A DNA stretch of 64,000 bases from Emergencia sp. 1XD21-10 (GCF_009936045.1 NZ_QWEQ01000019.1:1-64000); one strand, 5' to 3'; counted from the stretch's first letter, positions 8,478-18,279 are shown. The notes: a model not told the origin generated them from the letters alone. Numbers and translations are program-made.

Positions 8478-9986
8478 ATGATCGGATATTACAACAAACT
8501 CGCAGAGTTTAAAAAACTGATCAGCCGCATAGAGTATTTATCCTATACGCAAAATTCTCTGATTTACTGGGATAAGCTCACCTATATGCCGCCTGGCGCC
8601 ATCTCCTATCGTGCCAAAGTCCTCGCTTTTCTGGCAGATGAGCAGTACAGATTTATGTCTTCTGCAGAATTCAACAGCTACATGGCTTACTTTGATCATC
8701 ACAAGAAAAATGACGCTCTGACCAAGTCCATGATTGCGCAGATAAAGCAGAGCGCCGAATACGTACGGCGGATTCCCGAAGATGAATACCAGGCATATAT
8801 CCAGCTGATTGCCGTTTCTGAGCAAGTTTGGGAAGAGGCAAAGGAGAAGTGTGATTTTGCCTTATTTCAGCCATATTTAGAAAAAATCTTCAGCACTTTT
8901 AAAAGTTTTACGAAGTATTGGGGATATGAAAAAGATCCTTATGACGCTCTTTTGAACTATTATGAGCCTGGACTCACAACAGAAACGATTGATAATTATT
9001 TGGTGAAGCTAAAGCCTTTTCTCATAGATCTCTACAGTCAGATTCAGCAGTTAAACCGTTCCTCCCTTTCTTCCTGCGAAATCCTTCCAGTCATGGGCGG
9101 CAGCAGCCAGAAAGCCCTTTGGGAGCATCTTCTTAAAAAAATGGGGTTCAGCTTTCATACTGGGCGCGTGGATATCGGTTCACACCCCACAGTTCTTGCC
9201 AATTCTCCCGATGATGTGCGCATTGTCAACGCCTACCGCGAAGATAATACAGTTTTCGGTCTGTTCAATGTCATGCACTCTGCAGGCAAAGGCATCTACC
9301 AGCAGTCCATCAGCAAGGATTTGCTGGGTACTTTTCTGGCAAAGGTACCTTCTTTCGCCTTGGAAGAAGGAATCGGGCGGTTCTATGAAAACATCATCGG
9401 AAGGAGCAAAGGCTTTGCTGAATTTTTTACACGGGAACTTTCGGTTTTCTCTGGCGGCAGCCACTTGCTTTCCGCTCAGCGTTTCTATGAAGATGTCAAT
9501 GCAGTAACACAGGCCCCAATCCGTCTGCAGGCAGATGAACTGACTTATCTGCTTCACGTTATCATTCGCTATGAAATCGAGCGGGATCTCATCAATGACC
9601 GTCTTAAGGTTTCCGATCTGCCTGAGGTTTGGAATCAAAAATACCAGGAAATGCTGGGTTGCACACCTGCCAACGATGGAGAAGGCGTGCTGCAGGATAT
9701 CCACTGGGCTGCCGGTTATGTCGGATATTTTCCGACCTATCTGGTCGCAAATCTTGCAGCTGCACAGCTGGCAACTGCTATCGATACCAGCTGCGGCCAT
9801 CTGGACGATCTGATAGCAAAAGGAGATTTCGCTGCAATCAACCAATGGCTGAAAGAAAATATCTTCACCTACGGGGCACAGTATTCCACCAGCCAGCTCC
9901 TAAAATCAGCTTCCGGCAGCTCGCTGTCATCCCAGCCCTACATGGCTTATCTGCAGAAAAAATATACAGAAGTGTACAAATTATAA
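8478..9986 (+). CDS. Carboxypeptidase Taq (M32) homologue lacking the HEXXH motif, probable pseudo-enzyme
   Basis: The 502-residue product aligns with M32 carboxypeptidases over its full length: YWDKLTYMPPG near the start, SPDDVRI before the active site, FYENIIGRS after it, and DIHWAAGYVGYFPTYLVANL near the C-terminus. The metal-binding HEXXH, normally in a context like LHEGGHALYEQ, is replaced by MHSAGKGIYQQ (residues 267-271 read HSAGK, bases 9276-9290), so the catalytic Glu and the second His are missing. The third ligand Glu appears retained near residue 296. The gene is intact, with an AGGAGG site, suggesting selection for a non-catalytic role such as binding or regulation. It follows the LuxR-type regulator by 32 bp. 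Confidence 0.85.
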   Translation: MIGYYNKLAEFKKLISRIEYLSYTQNSLIYWDKLTYMPPGAISYRAKVLAFLADEQYRFMSSAEFNSYMAYFDHHKKNDALTKSMIAQIKQSAEYVRRIPEDEYQAYIQLIAVSEQVWEEAKEKCDFALFQPYLEKIFSTFKSFTKYWGYEKDPYDALLNYYEPGLTTETIDNYLVKLKPFLIDLYSQIQQLNRSSLSSCEILPVMGGSSQKALWEHLLKKMGFSFHTGRVDIGSHPTVLANSPDDVRIVNAYREDNTVFGLFNVMHSAGKGIYQQSISKDLLGTFLAKVPSFALEEGIGRFYENIIGRSKGFAEFFTRELSVFSGGSHLLSAQRFYEDVNAVTQAPIRLQADELTYLLHVIIRYEIERDLINDRLKVSDLPEVWNQKYQEMLGCTPANDGEGVLQDIHWAAGYVGYFPTYLVANLAAAQLATAIDTSCGHLDDLIAKGDFAAINQWLKENIFTYGAQYSTSQLLKSASGSSLSSQPYMAYLQKKYTEVYKL

Positions 9987-10043
9987 TTTCCAAGGCGCAG
10001 TGAGTATATCATGGCAGCATCCTTTGAGAAATCTATGCTAAAC

Positions 10044-10068
10044 AAAAACCGGCTTCATGCCGGTTTTT
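10044..10068. terminator. Bidirectional intrinsic terminator
   Basis: AAAAACCGGC (10044-10053) and GCCGGTTTTT (10059-10068) form a perfect 10-bp stem with a 5-base loop, giving a U-tract in both directions between the convergent M32-like gene and the DUF4143 ATPase gene. Confidence 0.85.
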
Positions 10069-10080
10069 ATTAAATCGTTA

Positions 10081-11358
10081 TCAATTTTTCAAAGCAGTAA
10101 TGGGTACAACATATACACCATCTTCCCTTTGATATGCTGCATTTGACATACCGCATATCACGCACAAAATTGCAGGCAGTTTCCCTTTGGGCTCTTTTTC
10201 AATATCTTTTTTAAGGCGAAGTAAGGCTTCTGCTGCTGCTTCTATCTGATTGGCACCCAGCTTAATCTCAAAAGCACTCCACTTTCCATCAGGCATTTCA
10301 ACAACAGCGTCAATTTCGCCGCCTCTATAATCCTGATAATGATAGAGCTTTCCGCCAAAAGACTCCGCATAAATCTTTAAATCCCGCTCGCATAGAGACT
10401 CAAAGAGAAATCCCAACGTCTCTAAATCGCCGAGAAGTCTTTCCGGTGTAGCTTTCAGCAAAGCACACGCTAAGGAAGGGTCCGAAAAATGCCTCTTCAC
10501 CGCCTGTTTTACACGAACAGAGGAGCGAATTTCAGTTGAAAACGGAGGCTGATTATCAGTAATAAACAGTCTTGCAAAAATATCCAGATATTCTTTTACC
10601 GTTTCGATATCAATATCCTCATCATCTATTTCTTTCATATCATTTTTTAAGGTTTTATTTGTAACAGTTGTGCTCTCATTTCGGGCAAGGGAGCGCAGCA
10701 GTTTCTCCATTTTAACAGTATTTCGCTTTACCCCATCTATGTGATATACGTCATCTTCAATGACCGCGCTTAAATATTCCTCAGGTATGATTGCTGCCTG
10801 CTCCTGTGATAATCCCAAACTACCCGGCCATCCTCCACGAATGATATAGAAAATCAATTTTCGCAAATCCACGTTTCCTGTCATTACAGCTTGGAAGTCA
10901 CCCTTACAGAGTTTCTCCAAGGAAACTTCTCCTGAAGAATCACCCGACTCATACAGCGACATCGGACGCATTCGCAATCTCGCAATTCGCCCTGCCCCAC
11001 TATGCAGAATCCCTTTGTGATTAGGCGTCGCTGAACCGGTCAAAATAAATTGCCCCTTTTCCCCCGTCTGATCCACCTTATGTCTAACTGCGTCCCATAT
11101 AAGCGGCACTTCTTGCCATTCATCAACAAGTCTAGGTGTTTCCCCCTCTAAAACCAACTCCGGCGATAACTCTGCCAATTTCCTGTTCTGAAAATTACCT
11201 TCCGGATTGCCAATTAAAATTTCACTATTGCTATGAAAAGAAGACGTCCAAGTCTTCCCGCACCATTTAGGTCCTTCTACGCATACCGCTCCGAAAACTT
11301 GCAGATATTCTTCAATGGTTTTATCAATGATTCTCGGCATATAATATTTCTTGTCCAT
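10081..11358 (-). CDS. ATP-binding protein with AAA_14 and DUF4143 domains
   Basis: A 425-residue protein of the widespread AAA_14-DUF4143 family. Walker A is GPKWCGKT (about residues 29-36), Walker B-like LVDEWQEVP lies near residue 98, and a sensor-like ILTGSATP follows. The C-terminal DUF4143 part contains GGEIDAVVEMPDGKWSAFEIKLG, a restriction-nuclease-like D-x(n)-ExK pattern. Function is not known; such genes are scattered, lineage-variable and often suspected of roles in defence or mobile-element biology. The start at 11358 follows AGAGGTGA, better placed than the upstream ATG at 11388. It is monocistronic between two terminators. Confidence 0.8.
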   Translation of the reverse strand: MDKKYYMPRIIDKTIEEYLQVFGAVCVEGPKWCGKTWTSSFHSNSEILIGNPEGNFQNRKLAELSPELVLEGETPRLVDEWQEVPLIWDAVRHKVDQTGEKGQFILTGSATPNHKGILHSGAGRIARLRMRPMSLYESGDSSGEVSLEKLCKGDFQAVMTGNVDLRKLIFYIIRGGWPGSLGLSQEQAAIIPEEYLSAVIEDDVYHIDGVKRNTVKMEKLLRSLARNESTTVTNKTLKNDMKEIDDEDIDIETVKEYLDIFARLFITDNQPPFSTEIRSSVRVKQAVKRHFSDPSLACALLKATPERLLGDLETLGFLFESLCERDLKIYAESFGGKLYHYQDYRGGEIDAVVEMPDGKWSAFEIKLGANQIEAAAEALLRLKKDIEKEPKGKLPAILCVICGMSNAAYQREDGVYVVPITALKN

Positions 11359-11473
11359 GCTCTCACCTCTACCATTATTGTACCCCAATCCGATAGATTT
11401 TACAACCTTATTCCTATTTATTTTATTTTTTCAACCCGATTGATTTCACATTTTCAACCCTACTAATTTTAAA

Positions 11474-11510
11474 AAAACAACCGGATTCCTGCAAGGTCGC
11501 CGGTTGTTTT
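11474..11510 (-). terminator. Intrinsic terminator of the pepT operon
   Basis: An 11-bp perfect stem (11474-11484 with 11500-11510, arm AAAACAACCGG) with a 15-base loop; on the minus strand it is followed by a run of seven T. It lies 18 bp beyond the pepT stop. Confidence 0.85.
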
Positions 11511-11528
11511 CTATTTATATTCTACCTC

Positions 11529-12746
11529 TTATCTCTCCGCATACTTTCCGATAATCGCCAGTATCAATTCCGCGGTTTTCTCCATATGGTCGATATTGGC
11601 AACTTCGGTCACGGAGTGGTGATTCCAAGAGCCGGTTCCAAGGTTCGGGCAAGGCACGCCTTTGAAAGAAAGCTCCGCACCGTCTGTACCGCCGCGAATA
11701 GCCGGCACACGAGGTGCAATGCCAAGCTCAGCAATCGCTTCTTTCGCGTAGTCAATCAAGTGCATGTGAGGTCTTACCATCTCCGTCATGTTGCGGTAGC
11801 CGTCGGTCACTTCTGCAGTCACTGTGCCATCACCGTACTTAAAGTTGAGCAGTTCCGCCACTTTGCGCACTGTATCTTTTCTCTTTGCAAACTTTTCAGC
11901 ATCGTGTTCTCTGATGATATAGCGCAAGGTCGCGGTACTGCAATCGCCGTCCATGTGCATGAGGTGATAAAATCCCTCGTAGTTTTCCGTGTGCTCCGGT
12001 CTTTCAAACGGCGGCAGCATAGCGTTAAACTCCATAGCAATGAGCATGGCGTTCTTCATTTTGTCCTTAGCTTCTCCCGGATGGGTTTCTACACCCTGCA
12101 CGGTGATTTTGGCAGAAGCGCCGTTGAAATTCTCATATTCGATATCGCCAAGATCTGCCCCGTCCACCGTGTAAGCAAACTCTGCGCCGAATGCTTCCAC
12201 ATTGAAGTTGTCCTGACTTGTGCCGATTTCCTCATCAGGCGTAAAAGAGAATGCAATCTTGCCGTGTTTCGTCTCAGGGTGAGCCGTAAGATATTCCAGT
12301 GCCGTCATAATTTCTGCAACGCCGGCTTTATCATCACCGCCCAGCAGGGTTGTTCCATCAGTTACAATCAGGCTGCATCCTTTAGCATTTCGCAGATTTT
12401 CATCGGTTTTCGGATCCAGCACAGCCCCTGATTCCAGGGTAATTATACCGCCGTCGTAGTTTTCAATGACGCGAGGCATTTTTACCGGTGATGGATGGGC
12501 GTCAGCCGTGTCCATATGCGCAATAAAACCGATGGTCGGCACATTTTTATCCAAATTTGACGGAATACTGCCGTAAATATATCCCATATCATCAAGGCGT
12601 ACATCGGCAATGCCAAGGTCCTTCAACTCATCTACCAGTGCCTGCGCAAAATCCTTCTGTCCCGGCGTGCTCGGCACCGTACCGGTCCCCTCCAGCGACT
12701 GGGTGTTCATCATCACATACTTCAAAAATCTTTCCTGTAGTTTCAT
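11529..12746 (-). CDS. pepT: Peptidase T (tripeptide aminopeptidase)
   Basis: A 405-residue M20B metallopeptidase, close to the usual 408, that removes the N-terminal residue of tripeptides in the cytosol. Two-zinc ligands and catalytic residues are all visible: GFIAHMDTAD (His, Asp), LLGGDDKAGV (Asp), TPDEEIG (Glu-Glu), YTVDGAD (Asp) and GSWNHHSVTE (His). The start at 12746 is fixed by GAGG directly after the stop of the transglutaminase gene, 10 bp upstream, so pepT is the last gene of the moxR operon. Confidence 0.95.
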   Translation of the reverse strand: MKLQERFLKYVMMNTQSLEGTGTVPSTPGQKDFAQALVDELKDLGIADVRLDDMGYIYGSIPSNLDKNVPTIGFIAHMDTADAHPSPVKMPRVIENYDGGIITLESGAVLDPKTDENLRNAKGCSLIVTDGTTLLGGDDKAGVAEIMTALEYLTAHPETKHGKIAFSFTPDEEIGTSQDNFNVEAFGAEFAYTVDGADLGDIEYENFNGASAKITVQGVETHPGEAKDKMKNAMLIAMEFNAMLPPFERPEHTENYEGFYHLMHMDGDCSTATLRYIIREHDAEKFAKRKDTVRKVAELLNFKYGDGTVTAEVTDGYRNMTEMVRPHMHLIDYAKEAIAELGIAPRVPAIRGGTDGAELSFKGVPCPNLGTGSWNHHSVTEVANIDHMEKTAELILAIIGKYAER

Positions 12747-12756
12747 TCTTTTCCTC

Positions 12757-14937
12757 CTATAAAATCTTTTTATTTTTCTTTGCCCAGGCAGCAATTTTCC
12801 TGTAAAGCTGTCTGACCGCTTCTTCCTCTTCTTCGCTTACTGGCGTATTTCCAAAAGCTGCCCTGCTGACGATTTCCGTCGCCCGCTGTGCTTCCTCCTC
12901 GCTGACTTCCGCTACCGCTATCGCCAGTTTCTGCGCAAAATCCTCTTCACTGCCGTCATAACCGGAAAGTACTCCCGCACCCTGCAGTTTTTCCAGCATT
13001 TTCGCAAATGCCTTTCGGCAGTTCATCCTGTCAAGGGAACGCACATACAACTTTCTTCCCAAAACTGCGGCGGCTATGGTCACGAATACTGCCGCAAGCA
13101 GTGCCAGGACTATCACTTCAAGACGCGTGCTGCGTCCGCTCTCCTCCTCTTCCGGATTCTGATCCAAGCCTGTCTCCGGCTCATCATCTTTCTTATCAGG
13201 TGTATCAGGACGCTCTGTCTCATCCGTTTCACCTTCTGTTCTCTCAAAATCCGGTCGCACAGCTTCTGCGCTGCTCTCTGCTCCCTCATCTGAAGGCGTC
13301 ACTTCAACCGGCGTCCAGCCCATCTCATCATCAAAAATCTCCGGCCATGCGTGGGCATTTCCATCTGTGACCACTGCATAATATAGTCCATCCTCTCCTT
13401 GTACAAAGTCCGACGGCTTCACCGCAAATCCCATGGCATAACGGGCAGGTACACCGTACATCCTGTATAGCATCGTCGCCGCCGAAGCAAAATGCTGGCA
13501 GTATCCTCGCTGGCTTTCAAAAAGAAAATATTCTATCGGCTCACGCCCCAACGGAATTCTTCCCGGAGACTGCGTATATGTACCGTGAGTCAGCAGATAA
13601 TTTTTGATAAAGGCTGTAATATCCGCTTCCCCTTTCATAGGATTCTCCTGCTGCAGGCTGCTCAGCTTTGGAAGACTCTTCCTGTTCACCTGTGTGTAAG
13701 CACGCTGCGCCGCATCTGCGTATTTCCTATGCAGACTGCGCTCTCTTTCAAAGAGAAGATTTTGTCGCTGTCTATATATATTATCGTCATTTTCATCAAA
13801 TCCCACAACAAAGCGAGAAGTCACTATCGCATCCCAATCCGGCTCCATATCCTTTTTCTCAAAATATGCATAGCCCTCTTCCCCGGCTTGCAGCACGTGG
13901 TTCTCCCAGGAGGCATTGTGCCACTGACTATAGTAAATCCCATAAGACTGCGAGTCCTGATCTGCACGCCTTACGTAGAGAATCCGTTCCTTCTCTGCGC
14001 CTGCACGGTTCACGTCGTAATACATATTAATAAAACGATTTACCGTATCGGCTCTGCTATCTATCTCATTCAAAATCTCCCTGTCCGCCGCGGGAAGCCA
14101 AGTTCCGTTGCTATATGTACCTCCGCTGAAATCCCGCAGATAGATGGTCTCCGTCGGCTTTTCCTCAGCACGGACTTCCATGACCACCGTGTCTGATGTG
14201 TACAGATTTCCTCTGTTAATTCTCCGCACGTTCTGCCGGTTTTTCACAGTAATTGTGATTTCACTCTCAATCTGCTGCAAAGTCGGGTCAATCGCTTCCG
14301 CCCAGCGATACAAAAACCCATCGCCGCTTCCTGCTATTACATGAGAGACCAGCAGCAAAACAGCCAGCATCCCTGCCGTAATACCTCCGGCTTTTCGCAT
14401 CACCTTTGGACTTCCTTCTGCCTTTTCTCCAAAGTGAACCGCTGTAAAAAGCACCTGATAAAGTCCCAGCAAAATAATACAGAGCCAGCCGGGGTCGATT
14501 CCGGTAATCGGCACGCTGAGCAGAAGCGCCATGGACAGCACCCACATGATAAAATGCCAGCCCAAAACGCACTCTGTCAAAAACAGCAATACAGAAAGTC
14601 CGCCAAAGACGCAGACCAAAAATCCGGTCATGTCGTACATGTACCAGTAAAGCCTACCCTCTATACAGCCGAGAAAATATGGAAACATTTGAATTTGTGC
14701 CAAAATCCAGTCGTCCCAAATGAGAACGCACCCTGCAAAAAGCACAGCGACTGCAACAGGCAGCGCTTTCGCCTTAATCCCGTAAAGGCTCCAAAATAGA
14801 AGGCATGGCGCAGCCGCCGCAAAGACAACCAGCTGCCTTTGGCAAATTAAGTCCTCTATGTCAAACACATAAGTTAATATTCCCAAGATTCCAATCAAGA
14901 GAAGAATCAGATGGAAAACGGTATTTCTATTTTTCAT
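12757..14937 (-). CDS. Transglutaminase-like membrane protein (TgpA type)
   Basis: A 726-residue protein. About six to seven membrane segments fill residues 1-200, an extracytoplasmic region contains a transglutaminase core, and a further membrane segment near residue 610 precedes a C-terminal DUF4129-like tail. The Cys-His-Asp triad is seen in RGYCQHFASAATMLYRMYG, NAHAWPEIF and the following GWTPVEVTPS. A Glu/Asp/Thr-rich linker (ETDETERPDTPDKKDDEPE) joins the core to the last membrane helix. With MoxR and DUF58 neighbours this is the standard TgpA-like set, probably acting on exported proteins or the envelope. The start follows GGGAGGG; it overlaps the DUF58 gene by 11 bp. Confidence 0.85.
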   Translation of the reverse strand: MKNRNTVFHLILLLIGILGILTYVFDIEDLICQRQLVVFAAAAPCLLFWSLYGIKAKALPVAVAVLFAGCVLIWDDWILAQIQMFPYFLGCIEGRLYWYMYDMTGFLVCVFGGLSVLLFLTECVLGWHFIMWVLSMALLLSVPITGIDPGWLCIILLGLYQVLFTAVHFGEKAEGSPKVMRKAGGITAGMLAVLLLVSHVIAGSGDGFLYRWAEAIDPTLQQIESEITITVKNRQNVRRINRGNLYTSDTVVMEVRAEEKPTETIYLRDFSGGTYSNGTWLPAADREILNEIDSRADTVNRFINMYYDVNRAGAEKERILYVRRADQDSQSYGIYYSQWHNASWENHVLQAGEEGYAYFEKKDMEPDWDAIVTSRFVVGFDENDDNIYRQRQNLLFERERSLHRKYADAAQRAYTQVNRKSLPKLSSLQQENPMKGEADITAFIKNYLLTHGTYTQSPGRIPLGREPIEYFLFESQRGYCQHFASAATMLYRMYGVPARYAMGFAVKPSDFVQGEDGLYYAVVTDGNAHAWPEIFDDEMGWTPVEVTPSDEGAESSAEAVRPDFERTEGETDETERPDTPDKKDDEPETGLDQNPEEEESGRSTRLEVIVLALLAAVFVTIAAAVLGRKLYVRSLDRMNCRKAFAKMLEKLQGAGVLSGYDGSEEDFAQKLAIAVAEVSEEEAQRATEIVSRAAFGNTPVSEEEEEAVRQLYRKIAAWAKKNKKIL

Positions 14938-16018
14938 CAAATCCCTCCCCGATATAAACGGTCTGCGCCAGCTGTTCGCTGAGCTTTTCCGCCTCAAAAA
15001 TCGCAACCCTTTTCTTTCCATAGAAAAGATTCAGCTCTAAATCCAGACAAAATCCTTTTGCACAAGCCGCCTCATCGCCGGCTGTCAATCCATTAAACCG
15101 GTCTTCTTCACGGTAAAGTCTGCATAAAAGCAGGTCTATTTCCCTCTCAGAACTAATCCTTGCGCTCTGCAGCGTGTTGTTCTCACACCGCCAGCACACT
15201 CTTAGAGACCTTCCCACCGCCAAGAGTCCGGCAACTACCCCATACAGCACCTGATAAAAGGCACTGATTTTTTCCGGTTCATACTCGTCACACCCGGCTA
15301 AATCCAGAAACAGTTCACTGCATGCGTCACTGATTTCACGATATTCCTTTACGAAGAGATTATCTGAACGAACACTCTGCTTCCATGCGATATCCCTGGC
15401 TCTGTCGCCCTGCTGATATTCGCGAATCTGAAAAAGTTCCCGCTCTGTCTCTTCCTCCGCTGCGCTGCTCCCTTCAAGGCAAATACGCAGCACATGTTTT
15501 GGCGGAAGTACTGCGATTTCTATAGATGTCTTCTGCGCAAAGCGCCTTCTGAAAAGTCCCAAATAATCCCAAAGATACGCTTTTTTTATGGTTACATCTA
15601 AAAGACCGCAAAGTTCCGCACGAGCCAGCAGTTTCAGCAGCAGCGCCTCCTTTGCATCTAAGGAAATACTCCGACTTTCCTTTCTCCTGCGGCAATTCTT
15701 ATCTCGCTTCATCTTTTTAGACGCCGTCTGATTTCTGCGATATCCCCAATTCCATTTCAGCAGCACCTTTGTCACTGGCAGCACGCCAGTATTTTCCACT
15801 GTCACAGAGCAAAGGGCATCCTTTTCTGTATGAAGCCGCAGGTTCTGCAGTGACTCCGCGCTCAGTTGCACACGACTTCGCAAATACCAACTGAGAAGAT
15901 ACATGGCAAGAAATAACATCGTTTCCGCTGCTGCCAGCACCATGATGTGCGCTGCATGGAAAAATCCTGCCAAATACCAGCTGACCAAAAAGAGTGAAAT
16001 TAAAAACACTTTTTTCAT
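14927..16018 (-). CDS. DUF58 domain-containing membrane protein
   Basis: A 363-residue protein with two N-terminal membrane segments (about residues 2-45), a middle beta-rich region and the DUF58 core with its signature REYQQGDRARDIAWKQSVRSDNLFVKEY around residues 196-223. DUF58 proteins carry a vWA-like fold and work with MoxR ATPases, as here. A basic stretch (KKMKRDKNCRRRKESR) precedes the core. The gene lies 10 bp after moxR and overlaps the transglutaminase gene. Confidence 0.88.
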   Translation of the reverse strand: MKKVFLISLFLVSWYLAGFFHAAHIMVLAAAETMLFLAMYLLSWYLRSRVQLSAESLQNLRLHTEKDALCSVTVENTGVLPVTKVLLKWNWGYRRNQTASKKMKRDKNCRRRKESRSISLDAKEALLLKLLARAELCGLLDVTIKKAYLWDYLGLFRRRFAQKTSIEIAVLPPKHVLRICLEGSSAAEEETERELFQIREYQQGDRARDIAWKQSVRSDNLFVKEYREISDACSELFLDLAGCDEYEPEKISAFYQVLYGVVAGLLAVGRSLRVCWRCENNTLQSARISSEREIDLLLCRLYREEDRFNGLTAGDEAACAKGFCLDLELNLFYGKKRVAIFEAEKLSEQLAQTVYIGEGFDEK

Positions 16019-16028
16019 AGCTTGGCTC

Positions 16029-16976
16029 CTATTTTTTACCCATGGCAGGTTTCTTGGTTCTCGTTAGAATTTCCGATAAGATTTCAGCCTTTTCCGCCTG
16101 ATTCTCTTCGCCGCTGCGGTCTGTCCGAATACGATGCCCCATCACATAAGGGAACACTTCCTGTACATCCTTTGGCATAACAAACTCCCGTCCGTCAAGC
16201 CATGCAGCTGCCTTTGCCATCTGACAAAGGGCGATACCCGCTCTGGGACTTGCTCCCTGAAGGAGTCTTTGATGCACTCTGGTTCCTCGCACCAGATTGA
16301 CAATATATGCAGAAACCTCTTCACCGGCAAAGACTTCGTCGACCTGCTTCTGCACCATCTGCAGAGTCTGAATGTCGAGGTTTTGTTTTACTGTTTCAAT
16401 CGCAGTTCTTCCGCCTTTTCCCATAATCATAGCAAGCTCGCTGTCAAAATCCGGATAGCCCAAAGACAGACAAATCATAAAGCGCTCCATCTGTGATTCC
16501 GGCAAAGGCTGCGTTCCGGCGCTTCCCTCCGGATTTTGCGTAGCAATGACAAAGAAAGGACTCGGCACTTTTCTGGTAACACCCTCCACACTGACCGTAC
16601 CTTCCTCCATGACCTCCAAAAGGGCTGACTGCGTTTTCGGCGAAGTCCTGTTAATTTCGTCCGCCAAAAGCAGATTGCAGAAAACACTGCCCGGCTGATA
16701 AACAAACTGCTCCGTTTCCTTCTGATACATGGAAAATCCCGTCAAATCCGAAGGCAGCACATCGGGCGTAAACTGCACCCGCTTATAGTCCAGTTCCATT
16801 TCCCTTGCAATGGTCTCTGCCAAAGTAGTCTTTCCAGTCCCCGGCAAATCCGTAAGCAGGACATGTCCGCCGGAAAGCAGTGCTAAAATTATCTGCTTTA
16901 CCTGCTCCTCTTTTCCTAAAATTATACTGTTTACATCCTTCATTACCTGCTGCAACGCAGTTCTTGCTTCATTCAT
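16029..16976 (-). CDS. MoxR family AAA+ ATPase
   Basis: A 315-residue MoxR ATPase, a chaperone-like AAA+ protein thought to help assemble or activate vWA/DUF58 partners. Walker A is DLPGTGKTTLAETIA (about residue 43), Walker B LLLADEINRTSPKTQSALLE, sensor-1 FFVIATQNPEG and an arginine-finger region ESQMERFM. The C-terminal lid ends in a lysine-rich tail. It is the first gene of the moxR-DUF58-transglutaminase-pepT operon; GGGGTG lies before the start codon. Confidence 0.9.
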   Translation of the reverse strand: MNEARTALQQVMKDVNSIILGKEEQVKQIILALLSGGHVLLTDLPGTGKTTLAETIAREMELDYKRVQFTPDVLPSDLTGFSMYQKETEQFVYQPGSVFCNLLLADEINRTSPKTQSALLEVMEEGTVSVEGVTRKVPSPFFVIATQNPEGSAGTQPLPESQMERFMICLSLGYPDFDSELAMIMGKGGRTAIETVKQNLDIQTLQMVQKQVDEVFAGEEVSAYIVNLVRGTRVHQRLLQGASPRAGIALCQMAKAAAWLDGREFVMPKDVQEVFPYVMGHRIRTDRSGEENQAEKAEILSEILTRTKKPAMGKK

Positions 16977-17022
16977 GGTAGCACCCCTTTTCTATTCAGA
17001 CTTGTCTGATAACTATATTCTT

Positions 17023-17052
17023 ATTTTATCATATATTATCTTCTGCTTTCAA
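17023..17052 (-). promoter_or_regulatory. Probable promoter of the moxR operon
   Basis: On the minus strand TTGAAA (17052-17047) and TAAAAT (17028-17023) are separated by 18 bp, about 46 bp before the moxR start codon. Confidence 0.45.
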
Positions 17053-17357
17053 GGCACTTCTCTCCTTTTGATTCTATTTTAAAAAAGGGGCGGGTACTCT
17101 TAGACGAAAACTTAACCCAAATCAAGAAATGTTCAAAAAAATGTATAAGAACGCTGTTCTGAAAGCGCAGTAGACTTACATCATTTGCAAGATATGCAGC
17201 AAATCCGAAATTTTCTTGCATAAAACGTAAAAATGCATATAAGTTTAGCCGCCGCTGCCTACCGACGACAAATACTTTTATACATTTTTATGACATTTTA
17301 CGATTCTCGGTTAAGATTTGCCCTTTCACTTATACATTTTAAGGAGAAAAATCTGTT
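17053..17357. other. Non-coding gap with a 12-bp inverted repeat
   Basis: This AT-rich gap lies between the moxR promoter and the end of the first yitT gene. AAAATGTATAAG (17138-17149) recurs as its exact complement CTTATACATTTT (17329-17340), and a related TTATACATTTT sits at 17278-17288. No gene with a ribosome binding site is seen, and no clear terminator for yitT was found. Confidence 0.4.
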
Positions 17358-18242
17358 TTAAGTTAAATTTGATTTTTCCCGCCTTATCCGTTTCGCTGCG
17401 CCCGTCTCAAAGGAAAAGCCCCTGCCCTTCACTTCCTTGACACTGCTTATAGTAAAAAAGGCTTCCGGATCAATGCTTAAAATCGCTCGCTGCACTCGGT
17501 TCAATTCCCGAGCAGGGAGCACACAAAGCAAAATATCCTGCTTATTCTCCTGATAGCCGGATTCCCCATAAAACACTGTATTTCCAATGACCATATCGGC
17601 AAAAGCCCGTCTCATCTGCTGATGCTTTTCACTAATAATAAAGATCTGCACCGAGCTTCCGCCCATGAGAACCACTTTGTCCGCCACCATAGAATAGAAA
17701 AAGGTCAGCAGAATCCCCAGCAGGATTTCCTCCATGTTCCTTGCAAAAATCACCTGCGTCAGAAGAATCGCAAAGTCGATGAAGTACATGGGAAGTCCCA
17801 CTGAAATGCCCAGCTTACGATTGAAGATAATCGCTAAAATATCCGTGCCTCCAGTGGATGCGCCGCATTTTATTACAATCCCCATGCCAACGCCTGCCAG
17901 TACCCCGCCGTAGATAGTCGCCAGCATTACATTGTCCGTAATTCCGTCTGCAAATCTTGTATGCTCAAAGAGATTGATGAACATCGGATACGCAAAAGTG
18001 CTGACAATAATCGAGCCGGCAAACTTTTTCCCCAAACAAATCCAGCCTGCCAGAAACAAAATCCCGTTAAATGCCATTACCGTATACGATACCGGAATCC
18101 CATAAAAGTGCTCCATTACTCTGCCTACACCCGTGGAACTTCCAATCATAACACCGCTAGGCAGCACAAATGCCACGATTCCAAATGCTGCGATGGCAAG
18201 TCCTGCAAAAACTGCAATATAGTTAATGATGATCCGTTTCAT
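17358..18242 (-). CDS. YitT family membrane protein (paralogue 1)
   Basis: A 294-residue YitT protein: five to six membrane segments of the YitT domain (residues about 5-200) with the conserved GASTGGTDILA motif, followed by a cytosolic DUF2179 domain (VLPARELNRVQRAILSIDPEAFFTISSVKEVKGRGF). The family is abundant in Firmicutes and its function is not known; transport has been suggested. It is the second of two tandem paralogues and has its own extended -10 promoter. AAAGGGAAA precedes the start. Confidence 0.88.
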   Translation of the reverse strand: MKRIIINYIAVFAGLAIAAFGIVAFVLPSGVMIGSSTGVGRVMEHFYGIPVSYTVMAFNGILFLAGWICLGKKFAGSIIVSTFAYPMFINLFEHTRFADGITDNVMLATIYGGVLAGVGMGIVIKCGASTGGTDILAIIFNRKLGISVGLPMYFIDFAILLTQVIFARNMEEILLGILLTFFYSMVADKVVLMGGSSVQIFIISEKHQQMRRAFADMVIGNTVFYGESGYQENKQDILLCVLPARELNRVQRAILSIDPEAFFTISSVKEVKGRGFSFETGAAKRIRREKSNLT

Positions 18243-18279
18243 GATATTTCCCTTTCTCTTATAAAGTCGTCCGAAAAGG

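Noticed and set aside
11586-12431. Long + strand open frame of about 281 codons
   Set aside because: It is antisense to pepT, which shows all catalytic motifs; the + frame has no recognisable domain.
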